A stretch of 64,000 bases of DNA from Closterium sp. Naga37s-1 (GCA_947471745.1 CANJKZ010000110.1:1178001-1242000); one strand, 5' to 3'; counted from the first letter of the stretch, positions 16,771-26,269 are shown. The notes: generated from the sequence alone by a model not told the origin. A program made the numbers and translations.

Positions 16771-17628
16771 GCATGCATGGTGGCACATGCATGAATGAAT
16801 GCATGGCACGGGCACATGATGAACGCATGGCGGCACATGCATGCATGCATGGTAGCACATACATGAATGAATGCATGGCACGGGCACATGATGAACGCAT
16901 GGGGGCACATGCATGCATGGTGGCACATGCATGAATGAATGCATGGCACGGGCACATGATGAACGCATGGCGGCACATGCATGCATGCATGGTAGCACAT
17001 ACATGAATGAATGCATGGCACGGGCACATGATGAACGCATGGGGGCACATGCATGCATGGTGGCACATGCATGAATGAATGCATGGCACGGGCACATGAT
17101 GAACGCATGGCGGCACATGCATGCATGCATGGTAGCACATACATGAATGAATGCATGGCACGGGCACATGATGAACGCATGGGGGCACATGCATGCATGG
17201 TGGCACATGCATGAATGAATGCATGGCACGGGCACATGATGAACGCATGGCGGCACATGCATGCATGCATGGTAGCACATACATGAATGAATGCATGGCA
17301 CGGGCACATGATGAACGCATGGGGGCACATGCATGCATGGTGGCACATGCATGAATGAATGCATGGCACGGGCACATGATGAACGCATGGCGGCACATGC
17401 ATGCATGCATGGTAGCACATACATGAATGAATGCATGGCACGGGCACATGATGAACGCATGGGGGCACATGCATGCATGGTGGCACATGCATGAATGAAT
17501 GCATGGCACGGGCACATGATGAACGCATGGCGGCACATGCATGCATGCATGGTAGCACATACATGAATGAATGCATGGCACGGGCACATGATGAACGCAT
17601 GGGGGCACATGCATGCATGGTGGCACAT
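16770..17628. repeat. 140-bp higher-order satellite repeat (about 6 copies) at array edge
   Basis: Here a 68-bp unit alternates with a 72-bp unit carrying GCATGCATGCATGGTAGCACATACATG. The TAGCACATACATG block recurs at exactly 140-bp steps (16861, 17001, 17141, 17281, 17421, 17561 for the ACATGAATGA that follows). The array stops abruptly at about 17628 after ...GGTGGCACATG and unique sequence begins. This is the most complex repeat unit in the satellite and lies at the boundary. Confidence 0.93.
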
Positions 17629-17952
17629 GAAAGGAGCGCCACACATGAATCATGGATAAGATGCCGTCGATCGATGCCACGCAAATCAAGTCAGAATGCT
17701 TCCCAGAGTGGTCTGTCTGAGGTGTATTTTGAGGCGCCTCAAAATACACCGTCGATGCCACGCAAATTAAGTCAGAATGCTTTGCAAATTAAGTCAGAAT
17801 GCTTTCCAAAGTGGCCTGTCTGAGACACTTCTGAGACACTTTTGAAAAACATAAAATCAGATGCTGTCAATGGCATGACTATCAGTCAGTCTATCACTTA
17901 ATGTACCCACACATGCACATGATCTGAAGGATGTGTCACGCCCCTCTCTCAC
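17629..17952. other. Satellite-gene boundary: direct repeats around a 30-bp perfect palindrome
   Basis: This non-coding stretch holds a perfect 30-bp palindrome at 17721-17750 (GGTGTATTTTGAGGC followed by its exact reverse complement). It is flanked by two related segments of about 57-75 bp (17662-17720 and 17750-17826), both containing GATGCCACGCAAAT and AAGTCAGAATGCTT. The second copy has an additional internal duplication of about 22 bp (AAGTCAGAATGCTTT at about 17770 and 17792). I see no gene here. The next exon of the adjacent minus-strand LRR gene would be expected in this direction but is not recognisable. Confidence 0.85.
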
Positions 17953-19611
17953 ATTGTTCGCAACACCTGAAGGCCACCTATGCTCTCAGGCAGGGGTTTC
18001 TCCAGGTGGTTGTCGCTCAGGTGCCTGCAACAGAGCCAGGCGCAGCAGCAGGAGTAATGGAGAGTGATCAAATGCATGGTGATGAAAATGCAAGCGGAAT
18101 TGAAATGGTTTATTTTAGCGCCTTGAAAGGCGAGCAGCAGCAGGAGTACTGGAATGGGGAGAGAGTAAATGCAGGCATACGGATGGCGATTAGAAAGAGA
18201 CGGCATAAATAAATAGCTGTGAATGTCTCCAGAATGCTGGTAGTAGACACAGATACTCATCTATCCACCAGCCAGTGGCAATGCTGGTCAAGAGAATGAC
18301 ATAAGGACATTCGCAATCCATTGGGGCAATAGCAGCTGATTTCACAGGCCACTATAAGAAACATTGATTTCACATTAAGAGATGAGAGGACTTGAATGGT
18401 TGCAACAGAACAGGCTGCTGGGGAACAAAGGAGAGAAAGAGCGAAGGAATTATGAATGCACTACACTACACTGCATTACACCGCTCTGCACCGCACTGCA
18501 CTCCTTACAGCTCGACGAGGTTGAGGAAGGAGAGACCGAGCCATGAGGGGACTTTGCCTGTCAGATTGTTAAACGCCAGAGACCTGCAAAGAGAATCGGG
18601 GAGAGAAGGGGGGAGTGGGGGGTTGTTGGGGGGGCTTCTTGATGTCGGCAATACAGTCTGAAACAGGCGATTTAGAGACTATGCAGAGAGGTGGGGAGAA
18701 GCGATCAGTGGGACAATGGCTGGGCTGCAGGCGTGTGTGACAAGTTGGGTGTAAGAAAAAGACGTACAGATAAGTTAGGGAGGTTAGTGATGCCATTTCC
18801 GGGGGTATTTTACCCATGAAACTGTTCTGCCCAAAATCACTGCAGTGGAAAAAGGATGTATAGGATTGACAAAATCGCATGTAATGTAAACATGAAGGCA
18901 CAGACACTTGTTCAAATGCAAGCATGCCATTGCCAATTCCTCATCGCACTACACCACTTTGAACCACTCACATCCAGACTTTCCTAGCTCCTTGCCTGAA
19001 AGGGTCCCCTTAAGTCCCCTAAAAGATAAACTACTTTTCACAACTCTCTACCGTTCTGAACCGCTCTACACCACGCTCACAGGCTTTGTAGAGTGCGGAA
19101 TCTCGACAGCTCCTTGCCTGGGAGGGCCCCTGTAAGCCCCTCCGCAGTGAAGTTTCTGTGGTTGGGGGAGAGGGGAGCGGGGGGAAGGGGGGAAGGGAGC
19201 TGGGAGACGGGTGAGGGGAGGGGGTGGAGGGAGGGTGGAGTGTGGAGGCATTGCGAGTCGACTCTTGTGGAGGCATTGTGGAGGCAGAGTGTCCGAGCTG
19301 GGCGATATTATTGGAAAGGGAATGAGAGATATCCCGTACACCGTACTCACAGTGTGACAATCTGGCCAGCTTCGTTGCACGTGACTCTATCGCCCCACGC
19401 CCCACTGCAGCACAGAAATTCCCCGAGTCACTGTAAACCGAGATAGCACTCGAGATATCCCATACTCACAATGCGATGATTTGGCCCGCCTCGTTGCATG
19501 TTACCCTGTCTCCCCATGCTCCACTACACGGATCCCCGGTGTCGCTGTAAGCAGAGAGGGCTCCTGGAGATGACTCTGCTAGCACGCGCTTCAGTGACAC
19601 TAGCTCCCACA
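17953..19611 (-). CDS. Plant-type leucine-rich-repeat protein, incomplete (both ends missing)
   Basis: Minus-strand exons with GT-AG borders and matching phases: 19470-19611 (LRR N-terminal cap, with WELVSLKRVLAE and GDPCSGAWGDRVTCNE), 19081-19155 (GLTGALPGKELSRFRTLQSL, 75 nt), 18768-18839 (NSFMGKIPPEMASLTSLTYL, 72 nt), 18509-18583 (NNLTGKVPSWLGLSFLNLVE, 75 nt) and 17953-18024 (SDNHLEKPLPESIGGLQVLR, 72 nt). Each LRR exon encodes one 24-25-residue repeat of the LxxNxLxGxIP type and breaks after two bases of a codon, so exons can be added or lost without shifting the frame. Such exons are typical of plant LRR receptor-like kinases and receptor-like proteins, which act at the plasma membrane in peptide or pattern recognition. 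No signal peptide exon, transmembrane segment or kinase domain is visible: the 5' part is not found upstream and the 3' part would lie in or beyond the satellite. It may be a gene split by giant repeats or a fragment. Confidence 0.75.
18972..19018 (-). pseudogene. Shortened copy of an LRR exon
   Basis: Between a TTTTAG acceptor and a GTGAGTGG donor lie 47 nt encoding GLKGTLSGKELG, which matches GLTGALPGKELS of the neighbouring 75-nt exon at 19081-19155. It lacks the C-terminal third of the repeat, and its length is not compatible with the frame of the other LRR exons. It is best read as a tandem copy that has decayed. Confidence 0.65.
19351..19440 (-). pseudogene. Degenerate second copy of the LRR N-terminal-cap exon
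   Basis: Same order of motifs as the 19470-19611 exon (YSDxG, Cys, SGAWGDRVTCNEAGQI, then a GTGAGTAC donor). Five extra bases after the first Cys codon shift the frame, so the first part reads VYSDSGNFC and the conserved SGAWGDRVTC lies in another frame. Both copies end two bases into a Leu codon, so either could splice to the next exon at 19155. Probably a decayed tandem copy; an internal acceptor (CTGCAG just before TGGGGCG) could rescue only the 3' half. Confidence 0.7.
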
Positions 19612-20578
19612 CTGGAATTACGGGGAACAGGGGGAAAAGGCGAGAGCGAGAGAGGGGAAATGCGGGTGGGAGGATGAAGAATAAATGTAAGCGGAGAGGG
19701 TACCCGGGAATGATTCTGCTAGCACGCGCTTCAGTGAAACGAGCTGGAAGTATGTGGGAAGCAATAAAGCAAGGACAGGGGAAAACGGGGGAGCGGGAAG
19801 GGATAGGAGCGGGGGCGGCTTTGCTGGCTTTCGATGACACTAGCTCCCATACTGAGAGGTAGGAGGTCAGTACGACCTAGTGTGGGGGCCCTATACACGA
19901 CCTAACTTGTAGCGACGTTACGCATTAGACAGCTTCGATGACGGCGACACTGAAGGAAACACTTACGCCCTGGACTAGCGGCCGTTGCGAAAATGGAGCT
20001 GTAACCAGCTGTTGTAACGGTCGCGAGGACTAGCGGCCACCAGACGGCGATTTGGCGATGCAGACGACTCGTTAGTGCGTGCTTCGATAATCCGCATCGT
20101 CCTAGCGTGACTGGCGGAGCGGATGAACGCTTAAGATTTCCCTTGGTTGGCGTGGCCATCATCTGGCCGTACGATCGCGACGTTTCTGTCATTGCGTCCT
20201 TGATATCTTCTCATCAACGCGGAAAGCACGCATGATTGCTGTCCGCGATAACGCGATGCGTCAGGTGGCTACGATTACACTTTACGGAGCTTTATAATAC
20301 ACTATGACACCCACTTAGCTTTGAAAACTACGAAGGTCGAGCCGCGGACTGAATCTGTCAGTTGCTTGCTTCTGATCGGCTGCTAGATTGATACGGTATT
20401 CTCTAGAAACTGACATGATGGGTGGTGGTAAAGTAACGGAGCCGGTTTCAAAGTCTATAACCTCGCTGTAAGTTGACCCGTCACCTGAATCTATTTCACT
20501 TCGCTAAAAGGTGATCGTGCATAGCAAAAAGGAAAAATCCGACTTCACATCAGCACCAAATTTAAATGTATGGTATGC
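19612..20578. other. Region between LRR and REV3 remnants, with extra partial exon copies
   Basis: On the minus strand, 19700-19746 repeats the exon start (SLKRVLAES-like CTGAAGCGCGTGCTAGCAGA after a CTTCCAG acceptor), and 19830-19850 repeats TATGGGAGCTAGTGTCA. Together with 19470-19611 there are thus three copies of this exon's 5' end. From about 19860 to 20578 I see no recognisable gene, repeat or RNA. This would be the 3' flank of REV3 and the 5' flank of the LRR gene, but no convincing promoter or polyadenylation signal stands out. Confidence 0.6.
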
Positions 20579-21985
20579 TCAAAACAACTCCGGATACAAA
20601 CCAAGACGTGCTGGCAAATCTACTGCTGCTCTAAGCTCCCTCTGAACCTTTCTCCTTTCAAAGAACACGGGGCAATTAAGAGACACACAAGCAACTTCCA
20701 AACTATCCAGCCCCTGAGCCAAAGAAGATGGACAGTTGGACGAATTGCCTCCACCTTGGCTTGTTTCGGAGACAGCAGGAAATGCACCACAGTCGAAGCA
20801 GATCTGCCCAGGGAATCGCAGCAGACAACAAATCATAATTCAAAATTATGAAGGGTCGATAGTCAAACATTACGAGGTACATAGGGAATTACCTTCAGCA
20901 AGGAAGAATTGAAGGTAGCAAAATGGGAGAGGAGAGAGAGAGAGCAATGAAGAGAAGTTGCATTGGAAAGAAGAAAAATAAAGAAAGAAAATACAAGCAA
21001 ACAAACAAACACGCTCACCGCTGACAGGTGGCGAAAAACTTTCTCCAGAAGGGCAGCTCTCATCGTCAGCACCAGCGCTGGTACCTGACCTAGCTCCTCT
21101 GCTTGACCTGCTTGACTTTCTTGACCCACAGTAGCAGCACACATGCCCCCAGCAGCAGCAGCAGCAGCAGAAGCACCATACACATCACCGGGATCAGCTC
21201 CAATGCCTCTACATGAGTTGCAGATTGGCACCGCACAGAACCCATTTGCATCCCCCGCCTTGGTGCTTACCTCCTCTACTCCAGGCACACCCAGCCCAAC
21301 TGCTTCCACCCCGTCCTGCCCCATCGTGCCTTGCTGCTCGCCCCCTCCCTCTTCCCCCGATTCCACCAATTCTCCCCCGCTTACTCTCACTCCTCCTCCG
21401 CTTCCACTTGCTCCACCTCCCCCTATCCTTCCCCCTCCCCCTCCCCCTCTGTTAACACTACCTGTCATCACTCTCTCTCCCCTTGCCTCTCTCACCACCA
21501 CCCGCCCACAAACCACACAGTGCACGCTCCCATAATATTGGTCAATTCTACCTTGCCCCCTGCCCCTTCCTCTCCCTCGCCCCCTCCCTCTCCCCCTTCC
21601 CCTCCCCCTTACACCCCCACTCCCCTGCCCCAGCCCCTGCAAACCACTCCCCCTGGTCCCCACCCCCTCCCACTCCTGCCACGTCAGCAGCGGCTGCTTT
21701 CCCGGACCGGCCCGCTGCGACAGTGGCAGCTCAGCAAACCACGACGCGACACGTGTCCCCACCAGCGCAAACACCCTATGCAGCGCGGGAATCACCTTCC
21801 TCGTGATATAATACCCCACATTCAGCTGGAGACACTGCGAATCTACCACCACCCGAGGCTCCACCACCAAATCAACCAGTCTAGACCCAGGATCACCGCA
21901 CACTATCACATACTGAACCCTCTCTTTGTATTTGGGCTCGGCGCGGGGGTCTCGCTGCATGGCTTTGGTGGCCACGATGGCGGCA
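20579..21985 (-). pseudogene. REV3: DNA polymerase zeta catalytic subunit REV3, C-terminal part only
   Basis: Two minus-strand exons. The first (21019-about 21985) starts inside the conserved palm/thumb end (PAAIVATKAM, DPRAEPKYKERVQYVIVCGD), continues through NVGYYITRKVIPALHRVF, then IDQYYGSVHCVVCG and ICNSC, the first cysteine pair of CysA and its partner. It ends at FRHLSA with a GTGAGC donor. The second (20579-20803) opens with ICFDC and contains CVSLNCPVFFERRKVQREL, the [4Fe-4S]-binding CysB motif, and ends LGLYPELF-stop. Splicing is in frame. REV3 carries out translesion synthesis with REV7; CysB docks the accessory subunits. Everything upstream (N-terminus, exonuclease-like domain, palm) is absent because the sequence changes to copia DNA at about 21985. 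Gly/Arg-rich stretches inflate the linker before IDQYY and the inside of CysA. It is a fragment, so unlikely to make a polymerase. Confidence 0.85.
20804..21018 (-). other. REV3 intron between the CysA and CysB exons
   Basis: Bounded on the minus strand by GTGAGCGT and a GGGCAG acceptor, 215 bp, pyrimidine- and T-rich (CTCTCTCTC run). It joins HLSA directly to ICFDC, as expected for REV3. Retention of the intron shows that this is genomic, not a processed copy. Confidence 0.8.
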
Positions 21986-23190
21986 GGGCGCAACGTAGCG
22001 TGCCAGGATGCTAAGTGGGTAGGCAAGGTCAGGTCGAGTGCAGGACATCAGGCACATGAGGCAGCCCACAAGCTCTGGATACGGGCCACTCGGCTCTACG
22101 GACTCATCCGAAGGTGGAGCTGAGAGCGAGTGACCGGTAGGCAGAGGAGTGGACTGTGGCGAGAAGTACCGAAAGCCGAAGCGCTGAAGGACCTGGTGCA
22201 CCATGTGTGACTGAGTCAGGGTGATGGTGCGCCGTGCTCTGTCCCGGGTGATCTACAAGCCAAGATAGCTGCAAAACTCACAAAGGTCAGTGCAGGTGTG
22301 TCTCTTTTGCAGCTCCGATTTCACAAGGGCCAGTGCCTCAGTGTCAGCAGTGGCAAAGACCAAGTCGTCGACGTACACGAGGACATAGAACGGCGGTAGC
22401 GAAGTGTCGGTGCGCAGAAACAGCGACGGGTCAGCAGTCGAAGGAGCAAACCCAAGAGCTGCAAGTGTCATCCTCAGTGTGTCGTGCCACTCGCGAGGCA
22501 CCTGGCGGAGACCGTAGACTGGCTGCCGGAGGCTCCACTGGGTACCTGCAGGAAACGACCCGGTGAAGCCAGGTGGGCGGCGCAATTAGATCTCTTCGTG
22601 CAGGCTGCCTTGCAAGAAAGCTGTGCTGAAGTCAAGAGAGTGAAGCTCGTAGTCATGCTGAGCGGGGACGTGCAGCAACACCCGAAGAGTAGTCATCTTT
22701 GGGGTAGGGGAGAAGGTCTGGAAGAACTCAACTCCCTGTCGCTGACTGAAGCCTCGTGCAACATAACGAGCCTTGAGGACAGGCGGAGAACCCGGCGGCC
22801 GCTTCACCCTGAAAATCCACATGCCATCGACTATGTTCGCCCCAGAAGGGGGAACTGCATCGACGTAGGTGCCTGTGAACTTCCAGGATGCCATCTCTGC
22901 ATCCATGGCTATCTGCCACTAAGAGGAGTAGGGACCCGTAATCGCCTCTGTGTAAGAGCGCGGGGTCGGGATGTCTGGTGCATCCGGGTCTCCCTCAGGT
23001 GCAAGCAGCATGGCCACGAGATGAGGTACAGTAGCTGCAAGACACTCAAAGTCCTCCTGCCAGTCTTCAAGGACGTCCGTGCCAAGAGCACACTCACCCC
23101 CGACGGACGGAGGACAGTCAGACTCAGACTCAGCAACAAGACTAGTGGCGTAGACAAGACGACATGCGGCAGCAAAGTCAACAAGCTCAG
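21986..23190 (-). pseudogene. Reverse transcriptase remnant, copia element 1
   Basis: Reads DAEMASWKFTGTYVD, KARYVARGFSQRQGVEFFQT, DFSTAFLQGSLHEEI-stop, VYGLRQVPREWHDTL, LVYVDDLVFATADT (the YVDD catalytic motif), CSYLGL-stop and YPLSILARYVAP. This is the normal order of the copia RT domain, RVT_2 type. The two stops replace TGG and CAG codons that are intact in the sister copies. The domain is cut before the end of the RT-RNase H connection. Confidence 0.9.
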
Positions 23191-23885
23191 CAAGGGGGCG
23201 GCAAGCGGGCTGCAAGGGGCGGCGAGCGGGTTGCCAGAGGGCGGCGCGCGGGCTGCAAGGGGCGGCGAGCGGGCCGCAAGGGGCGGCGACAGGCTGCAAG
23301 GGTCAGCGCTCAGGCTGCAAGGGGTGGCAAGCAGGCTGCCAGAGGGCGGCGTGCGGTCTGCAAGGGGTAGCGAGCGGGCCGCAAGGGGCGGCGCACAGGC
23401 TGCAAGGGGCCGCAAGCGGGCTGCAAGGGGCGGCGAGCAGACCACCAGAGGGCGGCTCGCGGGCTGCAAAGGGCGGCAGGCGGGCCGCAAGCGGGCGGCG
23501 AGCGGGCTGCAGGGGCGGCGAGCGGGCCGCAAGCGAGCGGCGAGCTGGCTGCAGGGGCGGCGAGCGGGCCGCAAGCGGGTGGCGAGCAGGCTGCAGGGGC
23601 AGCGAGCGGGCCGCTGGCGAGGGGCGAGCAGGCTGCAGGGGCGTCAAGCGGGCCGCAAGTGGGCGGCGAGCAGGCTGCAGGGGCGGCGCGCTGGCTACTG
23701 AGGCGGCGAGCGTGCTGCAGGGGCGTGCTGCTAAAGGTGGCGCGCAGGCTGCAAGGGGCGGCGCGACGGGCTAGCAAAGGGCGGCGCGCGGGCCAGCAGG
23801 GCGGCGCGACAGGTAGGGCAGGGTGGCAGGGCAGCTAGTGGGGCAGCGCTGTGGTGGGCCCAAAAAAAAAATCGGTCCTAAGGAA
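23170..23885 (-). repeat. GC-rich degenerate tandem repeat in the leader of copia element 1
   Basis: Imperfect repeats of GCGAGCGGGCTGCAAGGGGC-like units fill the space after the primer site. Similar sequence lies upstream of gag in element 2 (about 29560-29790), so it is part of the family's leader and not host DNA. Long reading frames here (RPLAARSPPLQPA and similar) only reflect the absence of A/T-rich codons. The leader is fused directly to LAELVDFAAACRL of the pre-RT region, which marks the internal deletion. Confidence 0.75.
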
Positions 23886-23903
23886 GAACCTGCTCTGAAA
23901 CCA
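23886..23903 (-). promoter_or_regulatory. Primer-binding site of copia element 1 (initiator Met tRNA type)
   Basis: Immediately after the LTR the minus strand reads TGGTTTCAGAGCAGGTTC. The usual plant copia primer site, complementary to initiator methionine tRNA, is TGGTATCAGAGC; only one base differs. It fixes the LTR end and the direction of the element. The equivalent site is missing from element 2. Confidence 0.85.
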
Positions 23904-24036
23904 TGTTGAAACAACTGAACGAGAATGATTGGATTGAGCAGAAAGTTGGGTACAAGTACTAACCCTAATTGGGTTGTACCCCTTATGGGCTACCCCATTA
24001 TAGCCTACACAATGTAAGCACTATATAAGTTTGACA
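23904..24036 (-). repeat. 5' LTR of copia element 1 (133 bp)
   Basis: Starts TGTCAAACTT and ends TTTCAACA on the minus strand, so it has the TG...CA ends of LTRs. It is about 85-90% similar by eye to the 3' LTR of element 2 (24534-24665); the long shared block includes GGGTAGCCCATAAGGGG. A 133-bp LTR is short for copia elements. Confidence 0.88.
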
Positions 24037-24533
24037 TGCAGTGCCGGTAGCAGATGCATATGAACGGGGTCCGACACTTCAAGATAGCAGTGCCTGGCTG
24101 CTGGTATGGAGAAAAACTGCTGTGAAGGAGCAAGTTCACCTTTCACGTGGGAGGCGAGTGGCGGCGACATGGGAGGCGCTGGCGAAAAGCATGACTTGGC
24201 GTTGCTCTGATAGCAAGCGCACATCGCGGAAAAGGGATTGCTACTATGTTGTGGAAAGGTTGAAAAAAAGCCACTTTTAGGATGCATGCCGTCCGCAACA
24301 TTTGAAAGTTGCGGAAAAGTTGCAATTCTGCAACACTTCCGCAACTTTGCAGACACATTTTGGATACATACAGTATACATTCCAGTCACTAAAATGTAAC
24401 TTTCACGACCTGCCACGTGGCACGCGTACAGTTGCGGCTTCAAAGTGAACGTACGCAGGTACGTACGCGAAGATATTTTGCCACGTAAGCAACAATATTT
24501 CTGCCAGGTGTCATACTCGATATGTGAACGACG
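24037..24533. other. 497-bp host DNA between two copia elements, with a strong hairpin
   Basis: Flanked by the 5' LTR of element 1 and the 3' LTR of element 2, and similar to neither, so probably target DNA. No coding sequence is recognised. It contains an imperfect hairpin at 24305-24348 with 20-bp arms (AAAGTTGCGGAAAAGTTGCA; two mismatches) around the loop ATTC. Confidence 0.7.
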
Positions 24534-24665
24534 TGTCACACTAACGAACGAGAATGGATGAACTAGCAAAGAGTTGGGTACAAGTACTAACCCTAATTGG
24601 GTTGTACCCCTTATGGGCTACCCCACTATAGCCTACACAAATGTAAGCACTATAACATTCTGACA
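24534..24665 (-). repeat. 3' LTR of copia element 2 (132 bp)
   Basis: On the minus strand it starts TGTCAGAATGTTATAG and ends GTGTGACA. It is preceded by the purine tract TATGGGGGTG (24666-24675), which would prime plus-strand synthesis. It matches the 5' LTR of element 1 almost end to end, and its first 34 bases are identical to the 5' LTR stump at 30275-30308. Confidence 0.88.
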
Positions 24666-24898
24666 CACCCCCATAGGCAAAGTGGGGGAGAACAAGTGGT
24701 GACAAGACCAGTCAAGAAAAGCAAAGCAAGCTCAGGGTGGATCACAAAGTCACCACACAGTCCAAGCACATGCAAAGGGCCACAAGGCCAGTTCACATGC
24801 AGAGTTATATAAAGAGAACAAACAATACAGTGATCATACCCTAGCAAGTGCAAGCATGCAGGTATATATATATATATCACAGTACAAACAAAGTCACG

Positions 24899-26260
24899 AA
24901 GTGAGCAAGTGTGGCAAAGTAGGCACAAGGCCTAACACAGTAGAGAAGCACTGATGATCACCAGGCGGAAGTGCCTTGGTGAATATATCAGCAATGTTGG
25001 CCCTAGTGGCCACGTACGCAAGACGAAGCTGGCCACGCTGCTGCAACTCACGAGCAAGGAAGTATCGCAGAGCGATGTGCTTCGTTCTGTGCTCCAGTCT
25101 GTGCTCCTGACACAAGGCAATCATGTCCTTGTTGTCTACGTATAGAACTGGAGGCGAACGAGGCTGAGTCGTCAACCCAAGAGGCGTATGCGTGACCAGT
25201 GAGGACAACTGGATCCCGTCCTCCAAGCACGAGCCCCATGCCCGACGTACTGCACAAGTAGCGCAGTACCCTCTTCGCAGCATCCCAGTGCACCTTTCGG
25301 TGCCTACCAGGAGGCTGAGAAGGTACGCGAGTTCAGGTCATGTGCACGTCATCAGGTACATGAGGTAACCCACAAGCTCTGGGTACGGACCACTCGGCTC
25401 TACGGTCTCGTCCGAAGGTGTTGGTGAGAGTGAGTGGCCGGTAGACAGAGGAGTGGGCTGTGGCGAGGAGAACAGGAAGCCGAAGCGCTGAAGGACCTGG
25501 TGCACCAAGTGTGACTGAGTCAGTGTGATGGTGCGCCGTGCTCTATCCCGGGTGATCTGCAAGCCAAGATAGCTGCGCAGTTCACCCAGGTTAGTGCAAG
25601 TGTGTCTCTTCTGCAGCTCCGACTTCACAAGGGTCAGTGCCTCAGTGTCAGCAGTGGCAAAGACGAGGTCGTCGACGTACACGAGGACGCAGAACGGCGG
25701 CAGCGACGTGTCGGTGCGTAGAAACAGCGACGGGTCGGCAGTAGAAGGAGTAAACCCCAGAGCCGCAAGTGTAGTCCTCAGTGTGTCGTGCCACTCACGA
25801 GGCGCCTGGCGGAGACCATAGACTGGCCACCGGAGGCTCCACTGGGTACCTGCTGGAAACGACCCAGTGAAGCCAGGTGGGCGACGCAGCCAGATCTCCT
25901 CGTGCAGGCTGCCCTGCAAGAAAGTTGTACTGAAGTCCAGCGAGTGCAACTCGTAGTCACGCTGAGCAGCGACGTGCAGCAACACCCGAAGAGTAGTCAT
26001 CTTCGGGGTGGGGGAGAAGGTATGGAAGTAGTCGACCCCCTGTCGCTGACTCAAGCCTCTAGCAACGTAACGCGCCTTGAAGGCAGGCGGAGAACCCGGC
26101 GGACGCTTCACCGTGAAAATCCACATGCCATCGACTATGTTCGCCCGAGATGGGGGAACTTCGTCGACGTAGGTGCATGTGGACTTCCAGGATGCCATCT
26201 CGGCATCCATGGCTGTCTGCCACTGAGAGGAGTACACCAGTACCCCCAGTACCTCCAGCT
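24899..26260 (-). pseudogene. Copia reverse transcriptase and RNase H remnant, element 2
   Basis: RT is intact in one frame from DAEMASWKSTCTYVDEVP through LVYVDDLVFATADT (YVDD) to GYLMYLMTCT, where an indel brings in a stop (about 25338). RNase H follows with TGHAYASWVDD (the first catalytic Asp is now Tyr) and VLYVDNKDMIAL. The stretch between them that carries SCEAEIYA in element 3 is deleted, so the catalytic Glu is missing too. The end reads ADIFTKALPPGDHQCF, the usual copia C-terminus. Confidence 0.88.
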
Positions 26261-26269
26261 CCAGTGTCT

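Larger units (their letters stand above)
21984..24036 (-). mobile_element. Copia element 1: 5' LTR, primer site, internal deletion, truncated 3' end
   Basis: Ty1/copia retrotransposon reading leftwards. In order: 5' LTR 23904-24036, primer site, a GC-rich repetitive leader, then a jump straight to the region before reverse transcriptase and part of RT. Gag, protease and integrase are missing, and so are RNase H and the 3' LTR; the sequence stops in YPLSILARYVAP at the REV3 junction. The RT carries two stops (22586-22588 and 22253-22255). It belongs to the same family as the elements at 24534-30308 and 32910-37555. Confidence 0.9.

Noticed and set aside
17473..17823. 116-codon open frame crossing from satellite into unique DNA
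   Set aside because: Half satellite translation and half sequence over the palindrome and direct repeats; no homology recognised.
19902..20192. 96-codon minus-strand open frame between REV3 and LRR
   Set aside because: No recognisable domain, signal peptide or splice context linking it to the LRR gene; chance length for this GC content.
21143..22014. Proline-rich plus-strand open frames
   Set aside because: They are the antisense of the REV3 Gly/Arg/Ser-rich insertions and of copia RT; no domain is recognisable.
23170..23777. Long Pro/Ala/Arg-rich open frames (RPLAARSPPLQPA) on both strands
   Set aside because: Located in the GC-rich non-coding leader of copia element 1; the open frames result from the lack of A/T-rich codons.
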